Below, one piece after another: positions 46,295-57,788 of a stretch of 64,000 nucleotides of DNA (positions within the stretch are counted from its first letter, which is position 1; every line of letters begins with the position of its first letter). The notes beneath the pieces were generated by a model. It did not search any database. It saw only the letters and a program-made list of their open reading frames with translations, and had not been told where the DNA came from. A program made the position numbers and the translations under genes. The DNA is from Tetrapyrgos nigripes (taxonomy: Eukaryota > Basidiomycota > Agaricomycetes > Agaricales > Campanellaceae), in assembly GCA_013368315.1 (NCBI GenBank), contig JAACJM010000035.1, positions 496,001-560,000 of the forward strand. Direction: 5' to 3'.

Positions 46295-46968
46295 ATGTTT
46301 TCTACCAAATTTAACGCACGCGTCTTGCTCGCTGCCATTCTTGGAGCTGCGCTTGTAATCCCCAACATCACGGCCCAAGATGATCCTACAACCTGGTCGC
46401 TTGAATTTCAGTACGTCTCACTTCATGATCATTGAATGCCAAATCACTGATCATTTCTTTACTTTTGTTCACTCTTTTCTATGACACTAATGTAGTGGGA
46501 GTGGTATGCACATAGTTATCTTCTCATCGGCAAGTCACTTGTTCCCCTGTGCATTGGCATATCTAGATGATTGCTCCAGTGATGATTCTGGTGTCACTGA
46601 AGGCACGCAGGGTGTCGAGTGCGCTACAATCGACACCGACAACGTCAAGAGCCTCGATGTAAGCATTATCGAATTAAACAATGCATTTTCTTTAGATTTA
46701 ATTTAATTTAAATAGTTCGACCAACCATCGAATGACTGGGTTCTCCACCTCTGGAAGGCAGCGGATTGTGCTGGAGGAACTCCAGACCAAATTGTGGTAA
46801 GGACTTTGATATTTACTTTATCGTTATATTCACTCATAAGCCATTTGTTTATTCGACTTTTGGATGTAGCCTGCGAATGAGGGAGACACAGGCGGAGGAT
46901 GCACAGCTCTCTGCCCCAATGGCGGTGAATGCTTCAAGGCGTATAGCATCGTTGATGCTACCTTTTGA
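46295..46968 (+). CDS. Small secreted cysteine-containing protein
   Basis: Five exons: 46295-46410, 46496-46503, 46567-46658, 46716-46796, 46870-46968, about 131 residues. The N terminus is a clear signal peptide (ARVLLAAILGAALVIPNITA, cleavage probably before QDD). The mature part has six cysteines in my model (DDCSSD, GVECATI, AADCAGG, GGGCTALC, GGECFKA), suggesting three disulfides, and acidic spacers. If the third intron is really exon, an extra hydrophobic stretch and one more Cys (LFPCALAYL) would be added. I prefer splicing because it keeps an even Cys number and a normal 63-bp intron. No enzyme motif. The size and cysteines fit fungal small secreted proteins; function and family are not recognised. 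Confidence 0.7.
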
Positions 46969-49900
46969 GCGCTAGCCAGATTATGGGTTGCTTATTCTAA
47001 TTTCGAAGCTACCTGCTCATGCTACGGCCTGTGTACACCTTCTAGTAAAGTACTACTATCGTTGTAACATCAAGTTCTTCGGAATCATGAATTTGTGTAC
47101 TAGTCTTATCGCAAGATGTAGAGAGTCATCAACTCAACGTACAATGTTCTACCTCCTCCCACCCAACCGTCTTCCGTAACTCCTCCGGCGTGAGCTCGTT
47201 CCTGTCTTTCCGGGTAGAGAAATATCCACTGGTGATCTTGGCGTCGATTTCGACGTGAGAATTGAGTGGGATGAGATGAGTGGGACGAGATGGTCTGTGT
47301 ATGAGGGAGCGAGTATATGCGCCAAAAAAGTAGTAAGAAGACGAGTACGTATATGCGCGAAAGAATAAACATGAAACGAGTAGCAAGTATACGAAACAAC
47401 GAAAGAACCAAAGCCAAACGATCGGAGGATCAGAACGAGAGACGATGCAGCAAATAGAAAATGTATAAAGCAAAGAACAACCTAAAAGGGAAAGAAAGAA
47501 AAGTGGGGACTGTCACAAAAGGACTCACCTAGCAGCCCATACTTCCTCCCAACATCAATCCCTCTACCTACGACCGCATCATACTTCATATTGCTCATCG
47601 ACACTATGTTAACCACTCGTGCGCTCTTCTTTCTGTCTGCAGCTACAGATCCACAGCCGTTGACGTTGATACCGAGCCAGTGCAAGACGTCTGGCATGAG
47701 GGCTTGGAATCTAGATAGTAGAGAGGGATCGACGGATGGGGAGATGGGAGAAGGGTATGAGGATGAATATCATCTAGTGGTAAAAGGGAAATCTACCTTG
47801 AATCCACCTCGTGCATGTCTTTAACACCCGCAATAGGGCTAGGGTGTGCGACTGTAAAAGTCTAAATGTATAGGACCGGTATTTATAGTGCAAAATGCGA
47901 GTCAGCTAATCAGTATTTGAGCGAGGTGTTGTGCTCGGTCCATGTACATGGCTTCCCCGACTGGGATCACCCTAAATCTTATTTGCCAGCCACTTTTAGG
48001 CATCCTAACTTGATTTTTATATCACGGAAAGTTGCCTACAGTGGTCGTTAGAATACAGAAATGGGGGAAAGCCACCTGGGCTGAAAGTCGGGTTTGGGCA
48101 GCACCACACGCTGGGTTGTGGTTTCCCCTCAAGAATGACGGGTGGGTCTCCAAGGCATGTTATAGACGTAATTATAGCCATAGAATCCGAATTTGTAGGT
48201 CCCGTGCTGTACAGATCAGCCCTAGGGCCCAGTACAGGCCAACTCGCCGTCGGAGGGTGGATGTTTGGCTTGTAGCGGGTCAGGGGTGGTCTGCACAGCC
48301 ACGGAACCTATAAATTCGGATTCTACCGCCAAAATTACGTCTAGAACATGTCTTGAACACCCACCCATAATTTGCTGGAAGCGGCTAGAGAGAGGGGGAG
48401 AGGGGTTGTCAGAAGACAGCTGTTTTTGGGCCGCGGATAATGACTAGGCCATTGTGACAGCTGGTATAACTATAGATAACCCATATAGAATCTTGTCGTC
48501 TTCACTGTTGCTTACAAGTACGTCCTTTTTCTCCCCCTCGCTTCCGCTTCTTCGCTTTGTTGACTTTGTCTTCTTCTCGTCATCATTCTTCCGTTGAAGA
48601 TGCGGACGGGTTTCCGGAGAAGAGAATGAAGGTGAGAGAAGTGGTTTGATGGTGAACCGTTTGGCAGATGTGGCATTGTCCGCATTGGACATGAGGAGTG
48701 CTGTGATGAAGATGAGATGGGGAGAGGCGGGAGGGGGTATGGAGGGAACCGAGTGACCATAGCAGGAAAGCAGAGGATGCCAACGGGCCAGTGGGATGCG
48801 TCAGATCTGAGATTGTCCACCGTCATTTTCAAGGTTTGGAAACGTAAGGAGCGGTGGCCAGAGGGGTTCTCAAACGTACACGTAGCCCATATCTTTTCAA
48901 ACCCATATTCGAATAGCTGGATACTGTACTTCGTGCAGCGTAAATTGACGAAGACTGCTGTTGGGTGTAAGCGTGATAAAAATTGAAGCCGGCCCTCAAG
49001 TAAAAACCAGCGCGTTGACGTCATTTGCGCGCCTTTCATCCCAAACATCCATCTCGACGTTGGCCAATTCGGTGAGTCTTTTATTTTCTTATTTGTTGTT
49101 TACTGTATGCTTGACTATGAAACAGAGTAACGTCGGCGGGAAACGCAAGCTTAGATCCTGGACTCGTGTATCAACAAAACCGGCAACCTCGGTCCTGATA
49201 TGAATCATGCCCCTATCTTATGTGTAGTATGGTATACTGACTCAACATAGTCGAGCCATCTCCAACGTAGGGGGTAGTTTGTGCAGCCTTCTGAGCTTGA
49301 AAAAAATTCATAGAGATTCCCTGATGCAGGGTGCTTGTATGTGCGATGTGCATTGCGGCATGGTTGATCAGATCTTATGGACACATGGCAGCAGTATATA
49401 AGTAATGATGTTGAGGCTTTAGAAGTGCCTATTTGCAATGGCAACACCCACTGTCTGCTACTCAACCAAGGTACCGGGTAATGTAGGATGTGGGCAGAAT
49501 TTTCCCCGAAAAATGACTGCCGGTCTCCGGTAAGCTTACGGATTACTTTCCACTCTGAAAGGTTGTTTAACGTTCAATGATATTACGGAGATATACTCAA
49601 CGCATGGATTGGAGTGCTGTAGAGATGGCAATGCCAAACAATGACGGATAGAGATGTTTGATAGCTATAAATAAAGGGGGGGGTCTTTTATTTTCCGCTA
49701 CTTTCAGCTATCTCTCGAAGTTACTACTTCTAGGTAATTATCAGTTAAATAGCGGATTGTATTTGAAATTATCTGACAACCGTTTTCCTGATGTGAGTGC
49801 ATGGAAGATGAGTTAGATTATCCATTTAAGTTGTCCAAAGCAAGAATATGCTAACAAGCCATTAGAGCTGAGGGTAGCGAATGAAGTCAGGAGTGGCGCT

Positions 49901-50676
49901 TGGGAAACGCGCATGAGACGATGTTAAATAGAGGATTGATTATTATAGCAAATGAATTTGAATGTTGGGAGCATACACAAGTAGAAGGATAGATAGATAT
50001 GTATAGTAGGTGAGATAGAAAATACCAGTATGTCTCAAAGATGATAATCAAGTATCATCAGCTTCATCATCAGCTTCCCGGCTCCGAGTCACCCGACGCT
50101 GACGACTTTTTGCTAGTATGAAGTCCGCTCTTCAAGGGTGGGAGATATTCAGGCAAATGTCAGTCAAGCTGGAAACCTTCTAAAATACGTATTTATTTAT
50201 TCTGAGTAGTCTTTTGAATTAAGAGTCCTTCTTTTCTATTTATCCTTTATACCCTTCTAATATTCTCTCAGACCTCTACAACATTGCGACGTCTGGCCGC
50301 TTGGCACAAATTATGCTAATTAAGAGGTGATTATAGGTATTCACGTCAATAATGATGTGAAATCAGCTGCAAATTGCTTGATTCACCCAGTATTGATAAG
50401 GTCAAAAGACAAGCTATAAGAATACAAATGAAGGGGGTACTGAACTTCGAAGAATTAAAAGATAACAAAATAAGGTATGGACTTCAGACCCATTTTTTCT
50501 GATAGACTGGAAGTCTAGAGATGTATCGTGGTCAGAAGAAAGAAGGGAAGGATATTGCTGTCAAGATGGGCCTTCGGACGGAGTCGCGGAAGGAAGGGGT
50601 TGTAACCGTCAGGTCAGGGTCGCTCGAGCTCCAAGTGAAAAAGTCACACCTGGTCCGTGCACATTGTAGTAACGAT
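46969..50676. other. No firm gene
   Basis: A 178-codon minus-strand frame (49048-48512) has fairly protein-like composition in its first 100 residues (EYGFEKIWATCTFENPSGH), but the opposite strand is also open and there is no domain. A possible two-exon plus-strand frame (48961-49072 joined to 49126-49203) ends KPATSVLI-stop; support is weak. A plus-strand frame beginning at 50521 runs into the Copia insertion at 50682. Confidence 0.35.
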
Positions 50677-50681
50677 GGCAA

Positions 50682-51052
50682 TGTTAAGCAGGCATGGTAC
50701 GGCTTGTACACTACTAAACGCAGTGGCAACTACGCTTACTTACCTGGGGATAAGAGTTAGCTTGTAGGGCTAGTTAGAGGCTTTGTAGAGCGATATGGGT
50801 TAAGTGTAAAACTTATTATTTTGAGGACTATCTACAAGTCCTTATATACCTTTTAGGAGGTACAAATATATGTAAACTAATACTAGAGTAACAATAAGAT
50901 TCTATTGTACTGGATAGAACAATGCTGGTTTCGTACACTATTGTAGTACTATACTTTATTGTCTATATAATCTTATTGTTCTATATATAACTACTACTTA
51001 TTGTTCTACATAGAATACGTTGATGGCTGCAACTGAATGCGCCAATTCAACA
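50682..51052 (-). repeat. 3' LTR of Copia copy 2
   Basis: 371 bp, no difference seen from 57413-57783. Polypurine tract at 51053-51061 (CTCCCCCTT on the plus strand). Preceded by the duplication GGCAA (50677-50681). Confidence 0.95.
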
Positions 51053-51158
51053 CTCCCCCTTGCTAAGCAGCACGGTAGTGCGCGTAAGCATAGGTAGGCG
51101 CTATAAGCAGCCATGGAAGGTAGGGATCCAGTGCCTCGACGTTTTCGATGCGATTTCT

Positions 51159-54100
51159 TCAATTATAAAACTGAAGTCCTAATTGTTTCCTAAACTTCTC
51201 AAACTTTACTCGATCTAAAGCTTTAGTGAGTAAATCTGCAGGGTTATTACTTCCTTCAATGAAGAATAACTTGACTGTCTCGTCGATGACTTTTTCTCGC
51301 ACAAAGTGATATCGAATATCAATGTGTTTCGTTCGCTTATCCGTGACGGGGTTTGATGCAATAAAAATTGATCCTTGATTGTCACCGTAAATTGGAATAG
51401 CGTGAAGAGGATATTCAATTTCACTGAGAAGAGTCTTGAACCAGCAGACTTGTCGACTGCAGTCACTAAGTGCCATGTATTCAGCTTCAGTCGAAGATAG
51501 AGCAACTGTCTTTTGTTGTCTAGACGTCCAGCTAAATGGTGCTTGGGCTAATTGTAGAAAGAAGCCAGTTTGAGATTTGCGAGTTCCAGGATCTGATCCC
51601 CAATCGGAGTCTGTATAGGCTGATAAGCCTTCTCCCCCTCGACCGTTGTACACAAGAGCATATTTTCTAGTGCCAACAAGATAACGGCAAATGTCTTTCG
51701 CCTTATTGTAGTGTTCTTGTGAGGGGTTTGCAGCAAATTGCGCAAGTTTTGTGACAGCAAAGGAAATATCAGGACGTGTTCCTAACATTAAGTAGAGTAA
51801 GGATCCGATTATCTCCTGATAACTTTGACGAAGAGTATAATTAACAGGAGTGTCATTTGGAAGAGGAAGAGGGTGATAATTGCCAGGTAATGGGGTAGCA
51901 GAAGCTTTCGCGTTTTGCATTCCATAAGTTTCTAGGATTTTATCCAGATAAGCGCACTGGTCTAAAGAGATCTTGCTGCCTTTCCTGGTAATTCTCATCC
52001 TAAGGAATTCTTTGGCATCGCCTAGATCCCTACATTCCCATCTCTTCATAAAGTCTCCTTTGAGTCGTAAGACTAAGGTTTTGTTAGCTCCACAGAATAG
52101 AGCGTCATCCACATAGACTACAGCAATAACGATAGAATTTTCAATAAGATTATTGTTGGCGTCATAGCGTTTGTGAATGAATATTCCGGCGTCGGAAATG
52201 ATTCGTTTAAAACCAAGTTCCGCCATGGACTTATCAAGACTTTTCCACCACGCAAGTCCTGCTTGTTTGAGTCCGTAAAGAGCACGAAGAAGCCGGACGA
52301 CTTTATGCTCTTGTCCTTTTACTTTAAAGGCTTCCGGTTGTTCCATATAAATTTCTTCATCAAGTAAGCCATATAAATAGGCTGATCGGACATCGACACC
52401 GGACACATGCCAGCCCTTAAGTGCTGCTAAAGCGAAGATTAAGCGCACAGTCTCGAATCGAACAACAGGCGAATATATTTGATCAAAGTCTATGCCTTCG
52501 ACCTGTGAAAAACCTTTTGCAACGAGTCTTGCCTTTTTACGACCATCAGTTTTGATGTCGAAGACCCATCGGTTTTTGATAACTTTCCTATCTTTAGGTC
52601 TTTCGACCAATTCATAGGTGTCGCGCTTGCGAAGAGCCTCTAGTTCTTCGCGGCAAGCGACTTTCCATTCCTCTTGCTCAGCTATAGGTAAGCGAGCAAT
52701 ATCTTTGAATGTCCATTCGCGAATATTACGAACATTCGGTTGATTCCCATCATTCTTCGAAGTAACTTTCTGAATAAGCAAGTGGGAATCGATTTCTCCA
52801 GGAGCAATTGCCTGCATAAGCAAGAAATTTATAGATACTCCCCCTTCACGGCATGGTTCTGCCATTTCTTCTGATTCAGGACGTGCAGAGTCATCGCTCT
52901 CGGCTTGCTGCTCCCCCTGGGGTGCGCTTCCGGATGCAGAACTAGGTCCGGGAACCTGTTGCTCTGCAGCTTGCTGACGTCGGTTTTCTCTCCGAGCGTC
53001 TCTCTCTGCTTTAGCTTTTGCTTCCGCTCTTTTATCAGCTGCGATTTGAGGTTCAAGATCGCGTTCAACTTCTACAGGGTGTTTATCCCCGTATCGTTTA
53101 GGTACAGTACCAGTACGCTCGCTTCGACGCGTTGGTTCTGTTGGTGGCCGTCTTTGTCTAGGAGCTCTGGGCTTTTGAGGTGCCTGAGGAGGTGGTGTCT
53201 CCACTGGCGGTGGTGTTACCGTTCTTCTAGGCTCAGAGTCACTATCCGGAGACGAAGGCGGTGGATCCTGTTCAGGTTCGTCGTCACGAAGTTGATCAGG
53301 TCTCCTTGTTGAAGGGATGCGAGGAGGACGATGATGAAAATCTTCATCATCATCGTCAGGGATTGGTTGAGGTAGAGGAGTGTCATCGTCGTGCGATGAC
53401 TCGATAGGTAGTTGTTTTGAATTACGAGATTGAGTTTTACATCGAGGAAAGAAGTCTTCCTCAAACACGGCTTGCGGGGATGTAAATTCCGCATTGTTTT
53501 TACGCATGAAAAGATTTCCACGTTCTCCTGGTGCTACACCAAGATACGTCATGAGTTCTGACTTGGAAGCGAGTTTGTTCTTTCGAGTTTCCTCGGGTTT
53601 AAAGACATAAGCTCCGCAGCCAAAAACTCGTAAATGATCGATACGCGGTTTTTCCTTTTCAAGCATTTCAAATGGAGTTATCCATTTGTGTCGTCGTAAG
53701 GGAGTACGTCGATAGACATACAATCCATGACGGACAGCGTATTCCCACCAAGATTCCGGTAGACATGCTAACTTCATCATTGCCAATGACTTATCCATTA
53801 GGGTGCGTATAAAGCGCTCCGCTCGACCATTCTGTTGATGAATGTATGGTGCACTGTTAAGGATTTTAACACCCTTTTCGAGTAACATTTCTCGGTAGGT
53901 GCCTTTGATGAATTCTCCACCCATATCAGACATCCACTGTTCGACTTTCGTTTTATATTGAGTTTCTACCATCGCAAGGAACTGGCGAGTGGCAGTCAGT
54001 GGTTGTTTTTTGTCTGTAAGAAAACGTATCCAAGCATCTGAAGTGTAATCATCAAAGAAGACGATTATATACTTGTATTTGTGGTAGGATATCGTGGGGT

Positions 54101-57095
54101 ATTCATGCAAATCCGTATGGATAATTTGGAAAGGACGAGTAGCACGTCGTTCGTTAGGAGGGTAAGCCTGTCTGGGAGTTTTGCCTTCAAGACAGCCTTT
54201 GCACAAAGGAAGTTCCTTCGGAATAGTGACTTCAGGAGTGCCAAGGGTGTGTTGTCGGACATGCTTTAGAACATCACGAGAGGGATGCCCTATACGACGA
54301 TGTAAAGTCTCATAGTCGATAAGATAAACCAAAAGATTGGCTTTAGAAGCGACAATTTTCGATTTGTGTGGAAGATAGTATAGCGTTTCTTCCGGTATAC
54401 GCTTTGAGAAGGTCAAGAATGTTGTATTTCTCGAAATGGTAATATGATCGGAGTTACCGTGTATAAACATGTTGTCATTTAAGAATTGACCAACTGATAA
54501 GAGTCGTTGATTTAGATCGGGAATATAATAGACCGGATATAATTTCATAACTCTTTTACGTTGAGAGATCAGGACTGTTCCAGATGCACGAATCTTCGTG
54601 AATCCATTGGCAGTTTTCACTGGAATTGGTTTTATATAACTCAATTCAACAAAGTCATTGATGTCGAACGTAAAATGCGCTGATGCTCCAGAATCAAGTA
54701 ACCATCCATCACTGAAGTGGATTTTGACAGTATCAGATCTCTTTTTCTTACACTTCTGGCATAGTGAGAACAAAGTGCCACAGGCACATAAATATTTATT
54801 GTTGCCGCCAGGGCTAGTGTACAGATCATTATAAATAAAAGGGGTAGTCAAACCCAGAGGAGCGGTATGTAATAAATATATACATGAAGAACCTGCTTCC
54901 AAATTACGAGCTGCTGGAAAAAGCGCATCAGTACTTTTATTCATAAGATCTGAATTGAGATCTGACCTGAGATAACCGTTGTCCAAGCCGGAGGGCTCAG
55001 AGTCTAAGGACCAGCCATAATTATTTGCGGCATTGACGGTAACCATGACGGGGGTAGAAGGTCGTGGACTTGGAATTCCGTACGATGCGGTGTCCTCTAC
55101 GGGTGACGTAGGTAGACTCATCCTGCCGATCGATGGCGGAGTGGACATGTACTCGAGGTCGCTGGTTTCGGATAGGCTCGGAGACATGCTCCGGAGTTCT
55201 GGCATTGAACTCGGAGTTGGAGCCCTGGAGGGTAATTCCATCCCTCCTAGTCCGATTGTTGCGTCTCGTTGCCAGTCGATTAGCTCGTCGTACCTTCCAT
55301 CCTCGTTTTGGAGATGAGGAGTCAGCCATTCCCATCCCGTCGAAGTCGTGCCAGGTGTTGGGCTTGCAACACGGCTGGATGGCAAAGATTGAGTGGTCAT
55401 GCCATTGGGAGGTGCAGGCTGTGAGCCACTTGGCATCTCGCTGCGGACTGCAGCAAGTCGTTGGACAAGAGAAAGAGTGCCACGGGTTCCCGTTGGGGCA
55501 ACGGTGTTCAGTGCCGTTCTGAGTGGTTCCCCATAGATGTGTAGGGGATCCTCGGGATTCTGAAACCTTTCCCCAAGGTACACTGCGCATTCCATCATCT
55601 CGGCAGCAGGATCCGCGGCAATCCGGTCGATAAGTGGAACAGGTGTCCGGATGTCCTGAGAAACCTTTGCACCTGACTCCGTCGTTGTGGTACCAAATAC
55701 ACTTCCGAGTTCCGAAGTGTTCACCAGAGTGTCCTCGTTCCAGCTGGCATCTTCTCCTTGAGCGCATGCCATATCGGCATCTGGATCGGTCTGAGTTTCG
55801 GGATATTCACCGTTCCAACCATTCCAGTTGCCAGCATCACCCCAACCATCAGTAGATGATTGAAGGTTGTCCCAATAGATGCGTTCCGTGAGAGTGCGTT
55901 TAGAACGGGGAGCAGGAGTAAGTGGAGTGAAGGAGGAAGAATCAGGGTGAGACATGACGACATCCTCAAGAGTAGCAATAGTCTCACCAGATGGTCTAAC
56001 GCCAATATCGCGTGCAAGGTTGATAGCTCTTTTGGTACCTGTGAAGAAGGCGTCAAAAGGCTTTTCCGTTTCCATTAAAAATGGCTTACGGATATCAACT
56101 GCAGCGGGCGTGTTGACGACGGTGACTGTGTGCATCATGGGAGACATGTCGTCGTTGACAAGATGTGCCTGGCCCTGTCTCTTGGCCTGTTCGAACTTTC
56201 CAGCTCGACCTCCTCGACGGAAATTGGCTTTTCCTTTGCCCTTTCCCTTGCCCTTTCCCTTGTTGTTCCCATTAGAGCCGCTGGCTCCGTTAGCGCCGCT
56301 GCTGCTGCCACTAGGGCGCTGCTGCTGCTGCTGTTGGAAACTAGGGTTACCATCCTTTCGCTTGACAGCTGAAAGACGGTTGGCATGGGCTTTCCCAGAA
56401 GGCCCCTTGAATGCTCCTTGGCGAGATTCCCAGATATTGACAATCTCAGACTGCAATACATCGAGATTTGTATTGTCAATCTCCTCAATAGAGTTTTGAG
56501 TATACTGATTGATGAGATACTCATATCTGGGAGGTAGTTTGGAGATGATGAACATGACGATGAGGAAGTTGGCAACTTTCGTAATGGAAGTGGCTGAGGT
56601 GTCATCAGTGGGGATTCCAGCGGCACTGACCCTATCGAAGTGCATGCGAATAAGTTCGATCGCAGCGCTAGGGTTGGCGTCATTAGGAATAGTGATGGAG
56701 GTAGCACGTTTGAAATCCGTGTAGATTGCGGAAACACCAGGTTTCCCATAGGTCTTCTTGAGAAAGACCCAAATTTCCTTGGCGGTAGTCATTCCAAGCG
56801 TCTTCTGACGAACGGGAGGAGAGAGACGAAGTTTGATAGACCCCATGGCCTTATCGTTCTTCTCATCCCAGTCAGCCTGTTTCTTTTGAGCCGCCGTGAT
56901 AGCCTCAGATTGAGCCGCCGCGTCTTCAGCAGATAGAGGGGAGACGGTACTCACTTCGGCATCATCGGGGCGATCAGATCTAAGGACAGAACTAAGTCCA
57001 GTAGCCTGCAACCAGGCGACAAGGATGTCAGCCCAGATGTTGAAATCAACACCGGCGAAGACGGGGACAGTAGTCATCAGAATGTTGGAGGACAT
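51159..57095 (-). CDS. Copia gag-pol polyprotein, copy 2 (1,978 aa, intact)
   Basis: Same organisation as copy 1: Gag, protease DSGASAHFT, integrase HTDLHE/DMGGEF/NGRAER, RT YVDD, RNase H. It has about 98-99% residue identity by eye and one extra serine (HPDSSSF against HPDPSF). I place the start at MSSN (57095) to match copy 1. The frame is also open upstream for 12 codons here (MLTVDFPRYYQK) because the leader has AAAAAATG where copy 1 has AAAGATG. No stops or frameshifts were seen. The element is probably still able to encode all its proteins. Confidence 0.97.
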   Translation of the reverse strand: MSSNILMTTVPVFAGVDFNIWADILVAWLQATGLSSVLRSDRPDDAEVSTVSPLSAEDAAAQSEAITAAQKKQADWDEKNDKAMGSIKLRLSPPVRQKTLGMTTAKEIWVFLKKTYGKPGVSAIYTDFKRATSITIPNDANPSAAIELIRMHFDRVSAAGIPTDDTSATSITKVANFLIVMFIISKLPPRYEYLINQYTQNSIEEIDNTNLDVLQSEIVNIWESRQGAFKGPSGKAHANRLSAVKRKDGNPSFQQQQQQRPSGSSSGANGASGSNGNNKGKGKGKGKGKANFRRGGRAGKFEQAKRQGQAHLVNDDMSPMMHTVTVVNTPAAVDIRKPFLMETEKPFDAFFTGTKRAINLARDIGVRPSGETIATLEDVVMSHPDSSSFTPLTPAPRSKRTLTERIYWDNLQSSTDGWGDAGNWNGWNGEYPETQTDPDADMACAQGEDASWNEDTLVNTSELGSVFGTTTTESGAKVSQDIRTPVPLIDRIAADPAAEMMECAVYLGERFQNPEDPLHIYGEPLRTALNTVAPTGTRGTLSLVQRLAAVRSEMPSGSQPAPPNGMTTQSLPSSRVASPTPGTTSTGWEWLTPHLQNEDGRYDELIDWQRDATIGLGGMELPSRAPTPSSMPELRSMSPSLSETSDLEYMSTPPSIGRMSLPTSPVEDTASYGIPSPRPSTPVMVTVNAANNYGWSLDSEPSGLDNGYLRSDLNSDLMNKSTDALFPAARNLEAGSSCIYLLHTAPLGLTTPFIYNDLYTSPGGNNKYLCACGTLFSLCQKCKKKRSDTVKIHFSDGWLLDSGASAHFTFDINDFVELSYIKPIPVKTANGFTKIRASGTVLISQRKRVMKLYPVYYIPDLNQRLLSVGQFLNDNMFIHGNSDHITISRNTTFLTFSKRIPEETLYYLPHKSKIVASKANLLVYLIDYETLHRRIGHPSRDVLKHVRQHTLGTPEVTIPKELPLCKGCLEGKTPRQAYPPNERRATRPFQIIHTDLHEYPTISYHKYKYIIVFFDDYTSDAWIRFLTDKKQPLTATRQFLAMVETQYKTKVEQWMSDMGGEFIKGTYREMLLEKGVKILNSAPYIHQQNGRAERFIRTLMDKSLAMMKLACLPESWWEYAVRHGLYVYRRTPLRRHKWITPFEMLEKEKPRIDHLRVFGCGAYVFKPEETRKNKLASKSELMTYLGVAPGERGNLFMRKNNAEFTSPQAVFEEDFFPRCKTQSRNSKQLPIESSHDDDTPLPQPIPDDDDEDFHHRPPRIPSTRRPDQLRDDEPEQDPPPSSPDSDSEPRRTVTPPPVETPPPQAPQKPRAPRQRRPPTEPTRRSERTGTVPKRYGDKHPVEVERDLEPQIAADKRAEAKAKAERDARRENRRQQAAEQQVPGPSSASGSAPQGEQQAESDDSARPESEEMAEPCREGGVSINFLLMQAIAPGEIDSHLLIQKVTSKNDGNQPNVRNIREWTFKDIARLPIAEQEEWKVACREELEALRKRDTYELVERPKDRKVIKNRWVFDIKTDGRKKARLVAKGFSQVEGIDFDQIYSPVVRFETVRLIFALAALKGWHVSGVDVRSAYLYGLLDEEIYMEQPEAFKVKGQEHKVVRLLRALYGLKQAGLAWWKSLDKSMAELGFKRIISDAGIFIHKRYDANNNLIENSIVIAVVYVDDALFCGANKTLVLRLKGDFMKRWECRDLGDAKEFLRMRITRKGSKISLDQCAYLDKILETYGMQNAKASATPLPGNYHPLPLPNDTPVNYTLRQSYQEIIGSLLYLMLGTRPDISFAVTKLAQFAANPSQEHYNKAKDICRYLVGTRKYALVYNGRGGEGLSAYTDSDWGSDPGTRKSQTGFFLQLAQAPFSWTSRQQKTVALSSTEAEYMALSDCSRQVCWFKTLLSEIEYPLHAIPIYGDNQGSIFIASNPVTDKRTKHIDIRYHFVREKVIDETVKLFFIEGSNNPADLLTKALDRVKFEKFRKQLGLQFYN

Positions 57096-57400
57096 TTTTT
57101 GATAATATCTGGGGAAGTCAACTGTCAGCATTTATCCATATGTAGAATAGGAAGGCGGCATTAAAAGCGCCATGCGAAAGTGAAAAGAGGCAGCGATAAA
57201 CGCGCCATGACAGTGACTACTCCCCAAGATTGTCAACAACTGCAGCTGGACATAGGTCCTGCGCTGTTGGACATATCGTCAAGCCATGAAAGGCGACGCA
57301 GGCTGCCACAAGGGCGCCACAGGCAGCCATGAAGGCGCCATCCAGGTAGTATGCGAAGTCTATGGTTTGCAGCCATTGAAGGCGCTCCCAAGGGCCTTCG

Positions 57401-57412
57401 GGGCCCATAACC
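57401..57412 (-). promoter_or_regulatory. Primer-binding site of Copia copy 2
   Basis: GGTTATGGGCCC on the minus strand, directly after the 5' LTR, as in copy 1. Confidence 0.8.
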
Positions 57413-57783
57413 TGTTAAGCAGGCATGGTACGGCTTGTACACTACTAAACGCAGTGGCAACTACGCTTACTTACCTGGGGATAAGAGTTAGCTTGTAGGG
57501 CTAGTTAGAGGCTTTGTAGAGCGATATGGGTTAAGTGTAAAACTTATTATTTTGAGGACTATCTACAAGTCCTTATATACCTTTTAGGAGGTACAAATAT
57601 ATGTAAACTAATACTAGAGTAACAATAAGATTCTATTGTACTGGATAGAACAATGCTGGTTTCGTACACTATTGTAGTACTATACTTTATTGTCTATATA
57701 ATCTTATTGTTCTATATATAACTACTACTTATTGTTCTACATAGAATACGTTGATGGCTGCAACTGAATGCGCCAATTCAACA
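57413..57783 (-). repeat. 5' LTR of Copia copy 2
   Basis: 371 bp, TG...CA ends, followed on the plus strand by the duplication GGCAA. Confidence 0.95.
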
Positions 57784-57788
57784 GGCAA

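Larger units (their letters stand above)
50682..57783 (-). mobile_element. Full-length Ty1/Copia retrotransposon, copy 2
   Basis: 7,102 bp on the minus strand with 371-bp LTRs that read as identical to each other, the 5-bp duplication GGCAA (50677-50681, 57784-57788), an intact gag-pol frame and the same primer-binding site as copy 1. Its LTR differs from that of copy 1 by small indels and substitutions, so the two are separate recent insertions of one family, not a segmental duplication. Confidence 0.97.

Noticed and set aside
50521..50760. 79-codon plus-strand frame ending in a Copia LTR
   Set aside because: The second half is LTR sequence; the first half has no support beyond being open across the empty site.
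52905..53312. Arg/Cys/Leu-rich antisense frame across Copia copy 2 (and its counterpart at 31515-31922)
   Set aside because: Lies opposite the proline/serine-rich linker of the gag-pol gene; composition is a mirror of that sequence.
55021..55767. 248-codon frame overlapping Copia gag (also 29060-29806 in copy 1)
   Set aside because: Same-strand out-of-frame shadow in the Gag-protease region; it is conserved only because the copies are nearly identical.
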